A stretch of DNA of 7,743 bases, taken from the NCBI GenBank assembly GCA_016937915.1, contig JAFGVR010000032.1, positions 1-7,743 of the forward strand, in the 5' to 3' direction. The DNA is from Campylobacterales bacterium. Lineage in GTDB: Bacteria > Campylobacterota > Campylobacteria > Campylobacterales > Sulfurimonadaceae. Positions 1 to 5,433 of the stretch are shown in pieces. The position numbers were made by a program, and so were the translations under genes. Under the pieces are notes generated by a model. The model was not told where the DNA came from and did no database searches. It saw only the letters and a program-made list of their open reading frames with translations. Every line of letters begins with the position of its first letter. The stretch's first letter is position 1.

Positions 1-2
1 AA

Positions 3-74
3 CTTTTAATAATGACCGCTAAGGCACTAAAGTCTTTCTCTAAAAAGAGAAAGCAAGTTTTGCAAGAAATTTAA
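3..74 (+). CDS. C-terminal end of an unidentified upstream gene (partial)
   Basis: One frame is open from the window edge to a TAA at 72-74, giving 23 codons ending in KKRKQVLQEI. The other two plus frames meet stops within the first 20 bases. The stop lies 23 bases before the nifE start, so this is probably the tail of the preceding gene of a nif operon. The fragment is lysine-rich and too short to assign. It could also be an accidental open frame, because no start is visible. Confidence 0.4.
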   Translation, partial: LLIMTAKALKSFSKKRKQVLQEI

Positions 75-97
75 ACTAATATATATGGAAAATCATT

Positions 98-1438
98 ATG
101 GTAAATAAAAAACTTATACGAGAACTTTTAAACGAATCAGCATGTTCACACAACGACAAGAAAAAAGCTAGTTGTGACAAACCAAAACCAGGTGCTACTA
201 GTGGGGGTTGTGCATTTGAGGGGGCTCAGATAGCACTTTTTCCTTACGCAGATGCAGTTCACCTTGTACATGCACCTGCAACTTGTCAAGGGGCTAGTTG
301 GGAGACAAGGGCAACTCCGACTAGTTATGAGGGGGATAACAATACTGTAACTGGATACTACACAGATGTAACTACAAACGACATCATATTTGGCGGTGAT
401 AAAAAACTAGAAGAGAGCATCGAGTACATAGTGGAGCATAAAAAACCAAAAGCTGTATTTGTTTATGAAACATGTGTGACAGCTATGATAGGTGATAACA
501 TAGACAATGTATGTAAAAGGATGCAAGAAAAACACTCTATCCCCATAGTACCAGTTCACTCACCTGGGTTTGTTGGGAGTAAAAACCTTGGAAGCCGTCT
601 TGGTGGTGAAGCGGTTTTAGAGCATCTCATAGGTACGCGTGAACCAAAAGAGATACACCCTTTTGGGATAAACCTTATCGGTGAGTACAATGTAACTGGA
701 GATATGTGGCAATATACACCGATTCTAGAGCGTATCGGGATAAAAGTTGTATCAACCTTAGCAGGTGATGGAAGGATAGAAAATATCCAAATGGCTCACA
801 GAGCAAAACTAAATGTGATAGTGTGTGCAAAATCTCTTGTAACACTAACACGCAAGATGCAAGAGAGATACAACATCCCATACATCTCAATCTCATTTTA
901 TGGAAAAAGAGATACTACAAATGCTATACGCTCCATAGTAAACGCTTTTGGAGATGAAGAACTAAGTAGAAAAGCAGAAGAGATCATAAAAGAGGAGGAG
1001 GCAAAACTAGAGGTTGCCTTAGAACCATACAGAAAAATCCTTGCAGGGAAAAAAGCTATCTTAAACACAGGTGGAAACAAATCATGGTCTATCGCATCTG
1101 CATTACAAGATATAGGGATAGAGGTTGTAGCTACTAGCATCCGTAAAGCTACTTTAGAAGATATAGAGATAGCAAAAAGTTATGTAGATATACTTATGAA
1201 AGTCCCAGCTCAAGAACAAGCAAAACTCATAGATGAGCATAATGTTGATATACTCCTAGCAGGTGGAAGAAGTTTATACACAGCCATCAAGAAAAAAATA
1301 GCTTTTGTAGATGTAAATCAAGAGAAAAAAATAAGTTACGGTGCTTATGGAGGGCTTGAAAATCTAGCATCTGATGTTTGCAAAGCTGTTCAAAATCCAG
1401 TATTTAAGATTGTAGGTGAAGCTGCTCCATGGGAGTAG
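98..1438 (+). CDS. nifE: NifE, nitrogenase FeMo-cofactor assembly scaffold subunit
   Basis: NifE pairs with NifN to form the cytoplasmic scaffold on which the NifB-derived iron-sulfur precursor matures before insertion into nitrogenase. The 446 residues span the family length. The N-terminal part has the NifE signature PGATSGGCAFEGAQIAL (32-48), then HAPATCQGASW (58-68) and VYETCVTAMIGD (122-133). Cys38, Cys63 and Cys126 fit the bridging Fe-S cluster ligands and Cys243 fits the conserved cofactor-site cysteine. Further NifE motifs are HSPGFVGSKNLG (154-165), LIGEYNVTGDMWQ (193-205) and the C-terminal AAPWE, matching the usual PAPWD ending that separates NifE from NifD. A GGA at 87-89 sits 8 bases before the ATG. 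Nif clusters usually place nifN next, but here a minus-strand gene follows, so nifN must be elsewhere. A weak 8-bp hairpin (1421-1439) overlaps the stop, without a T-tract. Confidence 0.94.
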   Translation: MVNKKLIRELLNESACSHNDKKKASCDKPKPGATSGGCAFEGAQIALFPYADAVHLVHAPATCQGASWETRATPTSYEGDNNTVTGYYTDVTTNDIIFGGDKKLEESIEYIVEHKKPKAVFVYETCVTAMIGDNIDNVCKRMQEKHSIPIVPVHSPGFVGSKNLGSRLGGEAVLEHLIGTREPKEIHPFGINLIGEYNVTGDMWQYTPILERIGIKVVSTLAGDGRIENIQMAHRAKLNVIVCAKSLVTLTRKMQERYNIPYISISFYGKRDTTNAIRSIVNAFGDEELSRKAEEIIKEEEAKLEVALEPYRKILAGKKAILNTGGNKSWSIASALQDIGIEVVATSIRKATLEDIEIAKSYVDILMKVPAQEQAKLIDEHNVDILLAGGRSLYTAIKKKIAFVDVNQEKKISYGAYGGLENLASDVCKAVQNPVFKIVGEAAPWE

Positions 1439-1492
1439 CATAACACCATAGTAGCTTATTTATACCCTGCTCTTTTTTGAAACAGCTCTTTA

Positions 1493-1756
1493 TTACTCTA
1501 TATTTTCTGGAGTTAAATCAACTTTTTCAAGAAAATGTCTAAGCTCCGAAACAGAATCTTTTGAAAGTGTGTTTCTATGTGATAAGGCCAATATAAACTC
1601 CCCACTGTTATAAAAAAGTTTAGCACGATTATGTTTTGTCATATCTATCTCCACACCATAATGTTCAAGTGCACTCAAAAACTTTTTAGTATCAATGTTA
1701 CCAGATACGGGATGTTCAAATATCTTTTCTATCTTTGTTTTATGTTTATGACTCAT
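1493..1756 (-). CDS. HicA-family-like small protein (orphan toxin-like)
   Basis: This 87-residue protein resembles the HicA-like mRNA-interferase fold group. The N-terminal pattern KIFEHPVSGNI-[x]-KKFLSALEHYGVEI (11-37) matches the typical F-x-P-x-x-x-NI-x(6)-LL-x-x-x-G-A-E opening. A beta-hairpin region (RAKLFYNSGEFILALSHR, 44-61) carries His60 where the family has its catalytic histidine, and the tail LSKDSVSELRHFLEKV (64-79) matches the closing helix. The usual FHRPHP motif is degraded to SHRNT, so catalytic activity is uncertain. The start is supported by AAGAGG at 1764-1769 (minus strand), 7 bases upstream. A candidate -10 (TATATT) lies at 1780-1785. No HicB antitoxin lies next to it on either side, so it may be an orphan or domesticated copy. 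Family assignment is by pattern memory, so moderate confidence; the gene itself is likely real. Confidence 0.62.
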   Translation of the reverse strand: MSHKHKTKIEKIFEHPVSGNIDTKKFLSALEHYGVEIDMTKHNRAKLFYNSGEFILALSHRNTLSKDSVSELRHFLEKVDLTPENIE

Positions 1757-1840
1757 ACATATACCTCTTTATGTTTTAGAATATAACTATTTTACTCTAT
1801 TTTTGCTCAAAGTTTTTACTTAATCAGAAAAGTGGGTTAA

Positions 1841-1868
1841 TTATGTGCAAGTGTAGATAAGATATAAT
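1841..1868 (+). promoter_or_regulatory. Candidate promoter of the AapA-like toxin mRNA
   Basis: A perfect TATAAT at 1863-1868 follows AT-rich DNA, with only a poor -35 (TTATGT, 1841-1846, 16-base spacer), as is usual for Campylobacterota sigma-70 promoters. The predicted start near 1875 falls at the base of the first hairpin of the transcript. Confidence 0.6.
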
Positions 1869-1913
1869 TTTGTCGCCACTTAGCAGATGCTAATGGCAAC
1901 AAATCTCAACATA

Positions 1914-1920
1914 GGGAGGA
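1914..1920 (+). promoter_or_regulatory. Strong Shine-Dalgarno of the 24-residue peptide
   Basis: GGGAGGA lies 4 bases before the ATG at 1925. It is among the strongest ribosome binding sites in the window, which argues that the tiny frame is translated. Confidence 0.65.
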
Positions 1921-1924
1921 ACTT

Positions 1925-1999
1925 ATGAAAAAGTTTCACCTAAAGTTGACTTTCATAGTTTGGCGACTAAAAGTCAACTTTGAGCTTAAGAGGATTTAA
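1925..1999 (+). CDS. AapA-like type I toxin peptide (24 residues)
   Basis: This small frame begins MKKFHLKLTF and ends NFELKRI. It is amphipathic, with 7 Lys/Arg and alternating hydrophobic positions, as expected of a membrane-acting peptide. From memory, Helicobacter pylori AapA1 ends in YLKISFLGCKVVVLLKR; here HLKLTF and KVNFELKR align with YLKISF and KVVVLLKR if two residues (in VWRL) are gapped. A strong GGGAGGA precedes the ATG, and a TATAAT lies about 60 bases upstream. Most of the frame is in a 12-bp-plus stem, and an antisense promoter faces it from downstream. AapA peptides disrupt the inner membrane and are silenced by the antisense RNA IsoA; that function is inferred here. A fortuitous short frame in a regulatory leader is the main alternative. 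Confidence 0.58.
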   Translation: MKKFHLKLTFIVWRLKVNFELKRI

Positions 2000-2013
2000 T
2001 CCTCTTTCGCCTT
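1930..2013 (-). ncRNA. Candidate IsoA-like antisense RNA antitoxin
   Basis: A minus-strand TATAAT at 2020-2025 would start transcription near 2013 and run antisense across almost the whole peptide frame. The product would be about 80-85 bases carrying the same two hairpins in complement (2006-1988 and 1981-1942), with a TTTTT at 1932-1928 as a possible 3' end. Size, position and fold match IsoA antitoxins. Ends are estimates. A second minus-strand TATAAT at 2041-2046 could give a longer version. Confidence 0.48.
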
Positions 2014-2019
2014 GTTGAG

Positions 2020-2025
2020 ATTATA
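2020..2025 (-). promoter_or_regulatory. Antisense promoter -10 element (IsoA-like)
   Basis: TATAAT on the minus strand overlaps the 3' arm of the long-range pairing and interlocks with a plus-strand TATACT at 2022-2027. The upstream DNA (2026-2050) is almost pure A/T, as is typical for Campylobacterota promoters. Confidence 0.5.
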
Positions 2026-2027
2026 CT
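2022..2027 (+). promoter_or_regulatory. Candidate -10 of the kdsA operon
   Basis: TATACT in AT-rich DNA would start transcripts near 2034, leaving a leader of about 28 bases before the kdsA ATG. It overlaps the antisense -10, so the two promoters could compete. Read-through from the promoter at 1863-1868 is an alternative source of kdsA mRNA. Confidence 0.35.
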
Positions 2028-2061
2028 ATAAAAAAAATAAATTATACAAATTGGGGATGCC

Positions 2062-2853
2062 ATGGTACTACTTGCTGGACCTTGTGTTATAGAGAGTGAA
2101 GAGAATATTTTTAAGATAGCTAAAGAGCTTGAGATATATCAAAACGATGAAAGTATCGATTTTTATTTTAAAGCTAGTTTTGATAAAGCAAACCGAACAT
2201 CACTAGAGAGTTTTCGCGGACTTGGGATGGATGAGGGGCTAAGAATTTTACAAAAAGTAAAAGATGATTTTGGGTACAAGATAGTGACTGATGTTCATGA
2301 ATCAACTCAGGTTGAAGCTGTGGCAGAGGTGGTAGATATGTTACAAATCCCAGCTTTTTTATGTCGTCAAACTGACCTGTTAGTAGCGTGTGCAAAAACA
2401 GATAGAGCGATAAACATCAAAAAGGGGCAATTTTTAGATGCCAATGCTATGCAATACCCTGTTTTAAAAGTGCTTCAAACTCGTGGATGTAGTGATGCTA
2501 CTTATGAAAACTCACTAAAGCATGGAGTGTATCTTTGTGAGCGTGGGAATAGTTTTGGGTATGGAAACATGGTAGTAGATATGCGTAACTTAGTTGTGAT
2601 GAAAAACTTCGCACCTGTTATATTTGACGCTACCCACTCAGTGCAGATGCCAAAAGCTGAAAACGGAAAAACTGGTGGTGATAGCTCTATGGTGCCATAC
2701 CTTGCAAAAGGTGCTGCGGCAGTTGGTGTGGATGGATTTTTCTTTGAAACCCATTTTGACCCAAGTATAGCTTTGAGTGATGGGCCAAATATGGTAAAAT
2801 TAGACGAGCTCAAAAATCTAATAACAACAATCAAAAAAATTAGAGAAATATAA
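2062..2853 (+). CDS. kdsA: KdsA, Kdo-8-phosphate synthase (metal-dependent class)
   Basis: The enzyme condenses phosphoenolpyruvate with D-arabinose 5-phosphate to Kdo-8-phosphate for the lipopolysaccharide inner core, in the cytoplasm. Motifs in order are LAGPCVIES (4-12), [12 protein letters not shown] (36-47), DVHE (77-80), [12 protein letters not shown] (96-107), NIKKGQFL (118-125), [11 protein letters not shown] (164-174), [11 protein letters not shown] (187-197), FFETHFDPS (227-235) and DGPNM (240-244). Cys8, His192, Glu229 and Asp240 match the four metal ligands of the metal-dependent class, with the same 37- and 11-residue spacing as I recall for the Aquifex enzyme. The protein starts just before LAGPC, as in Campylobacter. 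GGGGA at 2053-2057 precedes the ATG by only 4 bases. It is the first gene of the plus-strand operon; ribH follows after 9 bases. Confidence 0.95.
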   Translation: MVLLAGPCVIESEENIFKIAKELEIYQNDESIDFYFKASFDKANRTSLESFRGLGMDEGLRILQKVKDDFGYKIVTDVHESTQVEAVAEVVDMLQIPAFLCRQTDLLVACAKTDRAINIKKGQFLDANAMQYPVLKVLQTRGCSDATYENSLKHGVYLCERGNSFGYGNMVVDMRNLVVMKNFAPVIFDATHSVQMPKAENGKTGGDSSMVPYLAKGAAAVGVDGFFFETHFDPSIALSDGPNMVKLDELKNLITTIKKIREI

Positions 2854-2862
2854 GGAAAAAAT

Positions 2863-3327
2863 ATGAACCTAATCGAAGGTAAGTTAAGAATAACTGAAGA
2901 TAAGAAGATAGCTATAGTTAGTACAAGATGGAATCACTTTATAGTTGATAGACTAGTTGAGGGTGCAAAAGATGCATTTGATCGTCATGGTGGAAACTCT
3001 GAAAATCTAACTCATGTTTTAGCACCTGGTGCGTTTGAACTTCCAATGGTGGTTGAAAAACTACTAGCAAGTGGTAAGTATGATGGTGTATGTGCTTTGG
3101 GTGCGGTTATCCGTGGTGCTACTCCACACTTTGACTATGTTTCAGCTGAAGCTACTAAGGGGATAGCAACTGTGAGTTTAAAATACCAAAAACCTGTATC
3201 TTTTGGACTTTTAACAACTGATACAATTGAACAAGCTATTGAGAGAGCTGGAACAAAAGCTGGAAACAAAGGTTTTGAAGCTATGACAGTTGTTATCGAA
3301 TTACTTGATCTTTACGAGAATATGTAA
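2863..3327 (+). CDS. ribH: RibH, 6,7-dimethyl-8-ribityllumazine synthase
   Basis: It catalyses the penultimate step of riboflavin synthesis, condensing 5-amino-6-ribitylamino-uracil with 3,4-dihydroxy-2-butanone 4-phosphate, normally as an icosahedral or pentameric assembly in the cytoplasm. Its 154 residues are the normal length. Visible motifs are [16 protein letters not shown] (20-35; Trp23 at the aromatic substrate-stacking site), [10 protein letters not shown] (54-63), [22 protein letters not shown] (80-101, catalytic His89) and [20 protein letters not shown] (113-132, phosphate-binding Arg128). A GGA lies about 8 bases before the ATG. In related genomes as I know them, ribH is followed directly by nusB; here a two-gene toxin-antitoxin pair intervenes. 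Confidence 0.95.
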   Translation: MNLIEGKLRITEDKKIAIVSTRWNHFIVDRLVEGAKDAFDRHGGNSENLTHVLAPGAFELPMVVEKLLASGKYDGVCALGAVIRGATPHFDYVSAEATKGIATVSLKYQKPVSFGLLTTDTIEQAIERAGTKAGNKGFEAMTVVIELLDLYENM

Positions 3328-3332
3328 AAATC

Positions 3333-3641
3333 ATGCAACAAGAGATGCTAGATAAGATAAAAATACTCAAAGAGAGTTTGAGAGTTGATGGTTTTATCAT
3401 AGATGGCATCTTTGGTTCATACGCTAGAGATGATCAAAAAGAGAGTAGCGATGTGGATATACTTTACCATTTAGATGATATTTTTTACACTAAATATTGT
3501 GGATTTGCTGGATTTCAAAAACTTGAAGAGATAAAACGAAAAGTAAGTGATTTTATAGAAAAAAAAGTTGATTTTGCACCAAAAAACAACTTATCCAAAA
3601 CAGCTCAAAAACATATACTAAAAGATGTAATTTATGTCTAA
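3333..3641 (+). CDS. mntA: MntA-like minimal nucleotidyltransferase antitoxin
   Basis: This 102-residue protein is a minimal nucleotidyltransferase of the MNT type. The defining motif GS-x10-D-x-D is present: GSYAR at 28-32, then SDVD at 39-42 (Asp40, Asp42). KKVDF (77-81) supplies the likely third carboxylate, Asp80. In HEPN/MNT (type VII) systems, MntA neutralises the HEPN ribonuclease HepT by transferring AMP groups to a tyrosine next to its active site. The gene starts 5 bases after ribH and overlaps the next gene by 8 bases, so the pair is translationally coupled. The ribosome binding site is weak, so ribH read-through probably drives expression. All key catalytic residues look intact. 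Confidence 0.87.
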   Translation: MQQEMLDKIKILKESLRVDGFIIDGIFGSYARDDQKESSDVDILYHLDDIFYTKYCGFAGFQKLEEIKRKVSDFIEKKVDFAPKNNLSKTAQKHILKDVIYV

Positions 3642-3990
3642 AAAATCTTTTGAAGCAAAACTTGATTTTATAATTGAGATGATTGAAAATCTTGAAAAAA
3701 TAATATCTAGACATGGTGGAATTGTAAAATCTATAAAAGATTTTGAAGGACAAATGGCTATACTTATGGGTATATCTCAGATAGGTGAAACTCTAAAAAA
3801 ATTTAGTGATGAGATAGTTGAAAAATATGATTTAAAAGCTGATAGAGATGGGGCTTATTATACAAGAAACTACATCGTTCACGACTATGAGGGTGTAGAT
3901 ATGGGGTTTATAGAAAACATACTTAGGAATTATATACCCAAACTAAAAGAGAAAATTATATATATAAAAAAGGAAGAATATGGCAACTAG
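3634..3990 (+). CDS. hepT: HepT-like HEPN ribonuclease toxin
   Basis: This 118-residue, mostly helical HEPN protein is the partner of the upstream MNT gene. The HEPN active site R-x4-H is at Arg78-His83 in YTRNYIVHDYEG, and Tyr85 completes the R-x4-H-x-Y motif, the tyrosine AMPylated by MntA in the characterised type VII system. An upstream helical segment (FEGQMAILMGISQIGETLKK, 37-56) is typical of the DUF86/HepT family. Activity would be cleavage of RNA when not modified; this is known for the family and inferred here. The ATG overlaps the MNT stop (ATGTCTAA). At the 3' end it overlaps nusB by 11 bases, and its last codons contain the nusB ribosome binding site. Confidence 0.87.
   Translation: MSKKSFEAKLDFIIEMIENLEKIISRHGGIVKSIKDFEGQMAILMGISQIGETLKKFSDEIVEKYDLKADRDGAYYTRNYIVHDYEGVDMGFIENILRNYIPKLKEKIIYIKKEEYGN
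3971..3976 (+). promoter_or_regulatory. nusB ribosome binding site inside the hepT coding region
   Basis: AGGAAG lies just before the nusB ATG (3980), within the last codons of hepT. Translation of hepT and initiation at nusB are therefore physically coupled. Confidence 0.6.
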
Positions 3991-4384
3991 ACAACAAGCA
4001 AGAATGGCCGTTGTGTCACTGTTATATGCATTTGATTTAGGTAATGGCAATACCTCTAAACACACAGATGAGATTTTAGAAGAGAAAAAGATTCGTAACA
4101 AGCAAAAAGATTTTGCACTTGATCTTTATGAGGGTGTTATGCAAAACATCGAAGCTTGTGACAAAGCTATCATAGAGCATCTAAAAGAGTGGGATTTTGA
4201 GAGACTTGGAGCTATTGAGCGTGCAACTCTTAGACTAGCAAGTTATGAGATACTTTTTGGTGAGCTTGATAGTGCGGTAGTTATAAACGAAGCAGTTGAG
4301 ATCACAAAAGCGTTTGGAACTGAGCAGTCACCTAAGTTTATAAACGGTGTACTTGACGCTATCTCAAAAGATAAACAAAACTAA
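3980..4384 (+). CDS. nusB: NusB, transcription antitermination factor
   Basis: NusB binds boxA RNA together with NusE (ribosomal protein S10) and supports antitermination of rRNA operons. The 134 residues cover the all-helical NusB fold. The start MATRQQARMAVVSLLYAFDLG (1-21) is the classic N-terminus with the conserved arginine-rich RNA-binding face, followed by WDFERLGAIERATLRLASYEI (66-86) and the signature VVINEAVEITKAFGTEQSPKFINGVLDAI (100-128). The ATG overlaps hepT by 11 bases. mqnC follows after 2 bases, so the genes are one transcription unit. Because the gene is important for growth, its overlap with a toxin gene is notable. Confidence 0.94.
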   Translation: MATRQQARMAVVSLLYAFDLGNGNTSKHTDEILEEKKIRNKQKDFALDLYEGVMQNIEACDKAIIEHLKEWDFERLGAIERATLRLASYEILFGELDSAVVINEAVEITKAFGTEQSPKFINGVLDAISKDKQN

Positions 4385-4386
4385 AG

Positions 4387-5433
4387 ATGCAAAGATTAAC
4401 AAAAGAAGAAGCACTTGACCTAATCAAAAATTCAGATCTAAAAACTCTTGGCAAAATGGCGACTAAGAGAAAAAAAGAGTTGCATCCTGATGGTGTGACA
4501 ACTTTTGTGGTTGATAGAAATATCAACTACACTAACATCTGCTGGGTTGATTGCAAGTTTTGTGCATTTTACAGACACGAAAAAGATGCTGATGCTTATG
4601 TACTTACTTATGATGAGATAGATGCAAAGATAGATGAGCTTTTAGAGATTGGTGGAACTCAGATACTTTTTCAAGGTGGTGTGCATCCTAAGCTCAAAAT
4701 AGAGTGGTATGAAGATTTGGTTGAACATATCCATACCAAATACCCTCAAATCACAATCCACGGTTTCTCATCTATAGAGATAGATTTTATAGCAAAAGTT
4801 TCTCGCATCTCTGTAAAAGAGGTTTTAGAGAGACTTAAAGCAAAAGGTCTTGCATCTATCCCTGGAGCAGGGGCTGAGATACTAAGTGATAAGGTAAGAG
4901 ATATTATCGCACCTAAAAAGATAGATAGTGAAGTTTGGATAGGCATCCATAGAGAGGCTCACAAACTTGGCATCAAAAGTACAGCTACTATGATGTATGG
5001 GACTGTTGAGAGTGATGAAGATATCGTAGAGCATTTTGATATGATAAGAAAACTTCAAGATGAGACTGGTGGGTTTCGTGCATTTATTATGTGGAGTTTT
5101 CAAGGGAAAAATACAGAACTTTTAGCTCAAATACCAGATATGCCAAAACCATCATCAAACAGATACTTAAGACTTTTAGCAGTAGCTAGACTCTACCTTG
5201 ACAATGTACCAAACATCCAAAGCTCATGGGTAACTCAAGGGGCATATATAGGGCAGATGGCACTTCATTTTGGAGCGAATGATCTAGGCTCAACTATGAT
5301 GGAGGAGAATGTCGTAAGTAGTGCAGGTGCTAGTTATAAAATGGCAAAAGAGGAGCTGATACACCTCATAAGAGATGTTGGAGAAAAACCAGCTATAAGA
5401 GATACAGCTTATAACATCTTAGAGAGATTTTGA
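4387..5433 (+). CDS. mqnC: MqnC, cyclic dehypoxanthinyl futalosine synthase (radical SAM)
   Basis: MqnC is the radical SAM enzyme that cyclises dehypoxanthine futalosine in the futalosine route to menaquinone, used by Campylobacterota. The C-x3-C-x2-C cluster motif is Cys52, Cys56 and Cys59 in NYTNICWVDCKFCAFYRH (47-64). Further family motifs are LFQGGVHP (94-101), SIPGAGAEIL (157-166), RAFIMWSFQGKNTEL (231-245) and FGANDLGSTMMEENVVSSAG (295-314). The AFYR context and the IPGAGAEIL/MWSFQ motifs favour MqnC over its paralogue MqnE (typically CAFSR). The 348 residues are normal length. The start lies 2 bases after nusB with no clear Shine-Dalgarno, suggesting translational coupling. Its TGA directly abuts the stop of the convergent gene. 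Confidence 0.92.
   Translation: MQRLTKEEALDLIKNSDLKTLGKMATKRKKELHPDGVTTFVVDRNINYTNICWVDCKFCAFYRHEKDADAYVLTYDEIDAKIDELLEIGGTQILFQGGVHPKLKIEWYEDLVEHIHTKYPQITIHGFSSIEIDFIAKVSRISVKEVLERLKAKGLASIPGAGAEILSDKVRDIIAPKKIDSEVWIGIHREAHKLGIKSTATMMYGTVESDEDIVEHFDMIRKLQDETGGFRAFIMWSFQGKNTELLAQIPDMPKPSSNRYLRLLAVARLYLDNVPNIQSSWVTQGAYIGQMALHFGANDLGSTMMEENVVSSAGASYKMAKEELIHLIRDVGEKPAIRDTAYNILERF

Larger units (their letters stand above)
1875..2022 (+). ncRNA. Structured toxin-encoding RNA (AapA-like mRNA fold)
   Basis: The stretch folds on paper into a closed, multi-hairpin RNA. A 5' hairpin has GCCA(C)TTAGC (1875-1884) against GCTAATGGC (1889-1897), loop AGAT. A perfect 10-bp long-range pairing joins AATCTCAACA (1902-1911) to TGTTGAGATT (2013-2022). 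Inside it lie a hairpin with a perfect 12-bp stem (1942-1953/1970-1981) extended by TAGT/ACTA (1956-1959/1966-1969) and a hairpin AAGAGGAT/ATCCTCTT (1988-1995/1999-2006) over the stop codon. The internal loop GGCGA (1962-1966) is complementary to TCGCC at both 1873-1877 and 2007-2011. GGGAGGA (1914-1920) can alternatively pair with TCCTCTT (2000-2006, two G-U pairs), which would hide the ribosome binding site. Closed 5'-3' folds with a masked Shine-Dalgarno are a hallmark of AapA mRNAs. No T-tract terminator follows, so read-through into kdsA is possible and the element could instead be a structured kdsA leader. Confidence 0.62.

Noticed and set aside
675..1140. Minus-strand open frames inside nifE.
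   Set aside because: They are shadows of a clear, full-length nifE on the other strand, with no start signals or recognisable products.
1438..1492. Rho-independent terminator after nifE.
   Set aside because: Only a weak hairpin overlapping the stop and two GCTCTTT direct repeats are present, without a GC-rich stem followed by a T-tract.
2174..2834. Minus-strand open frames inside kdsA.
   Set aside because: kdsA is intact with all motifs; the opposite frames have unnatural composition and no ribosome binding sites.
4387..5433. MqnE (aminofutalosine synthase) instead of MqnC.
   Set aside because: The CAFYR context, SIPGAGAEIL and MWSFQGKNT motifs fit MqnC better than MqnE.
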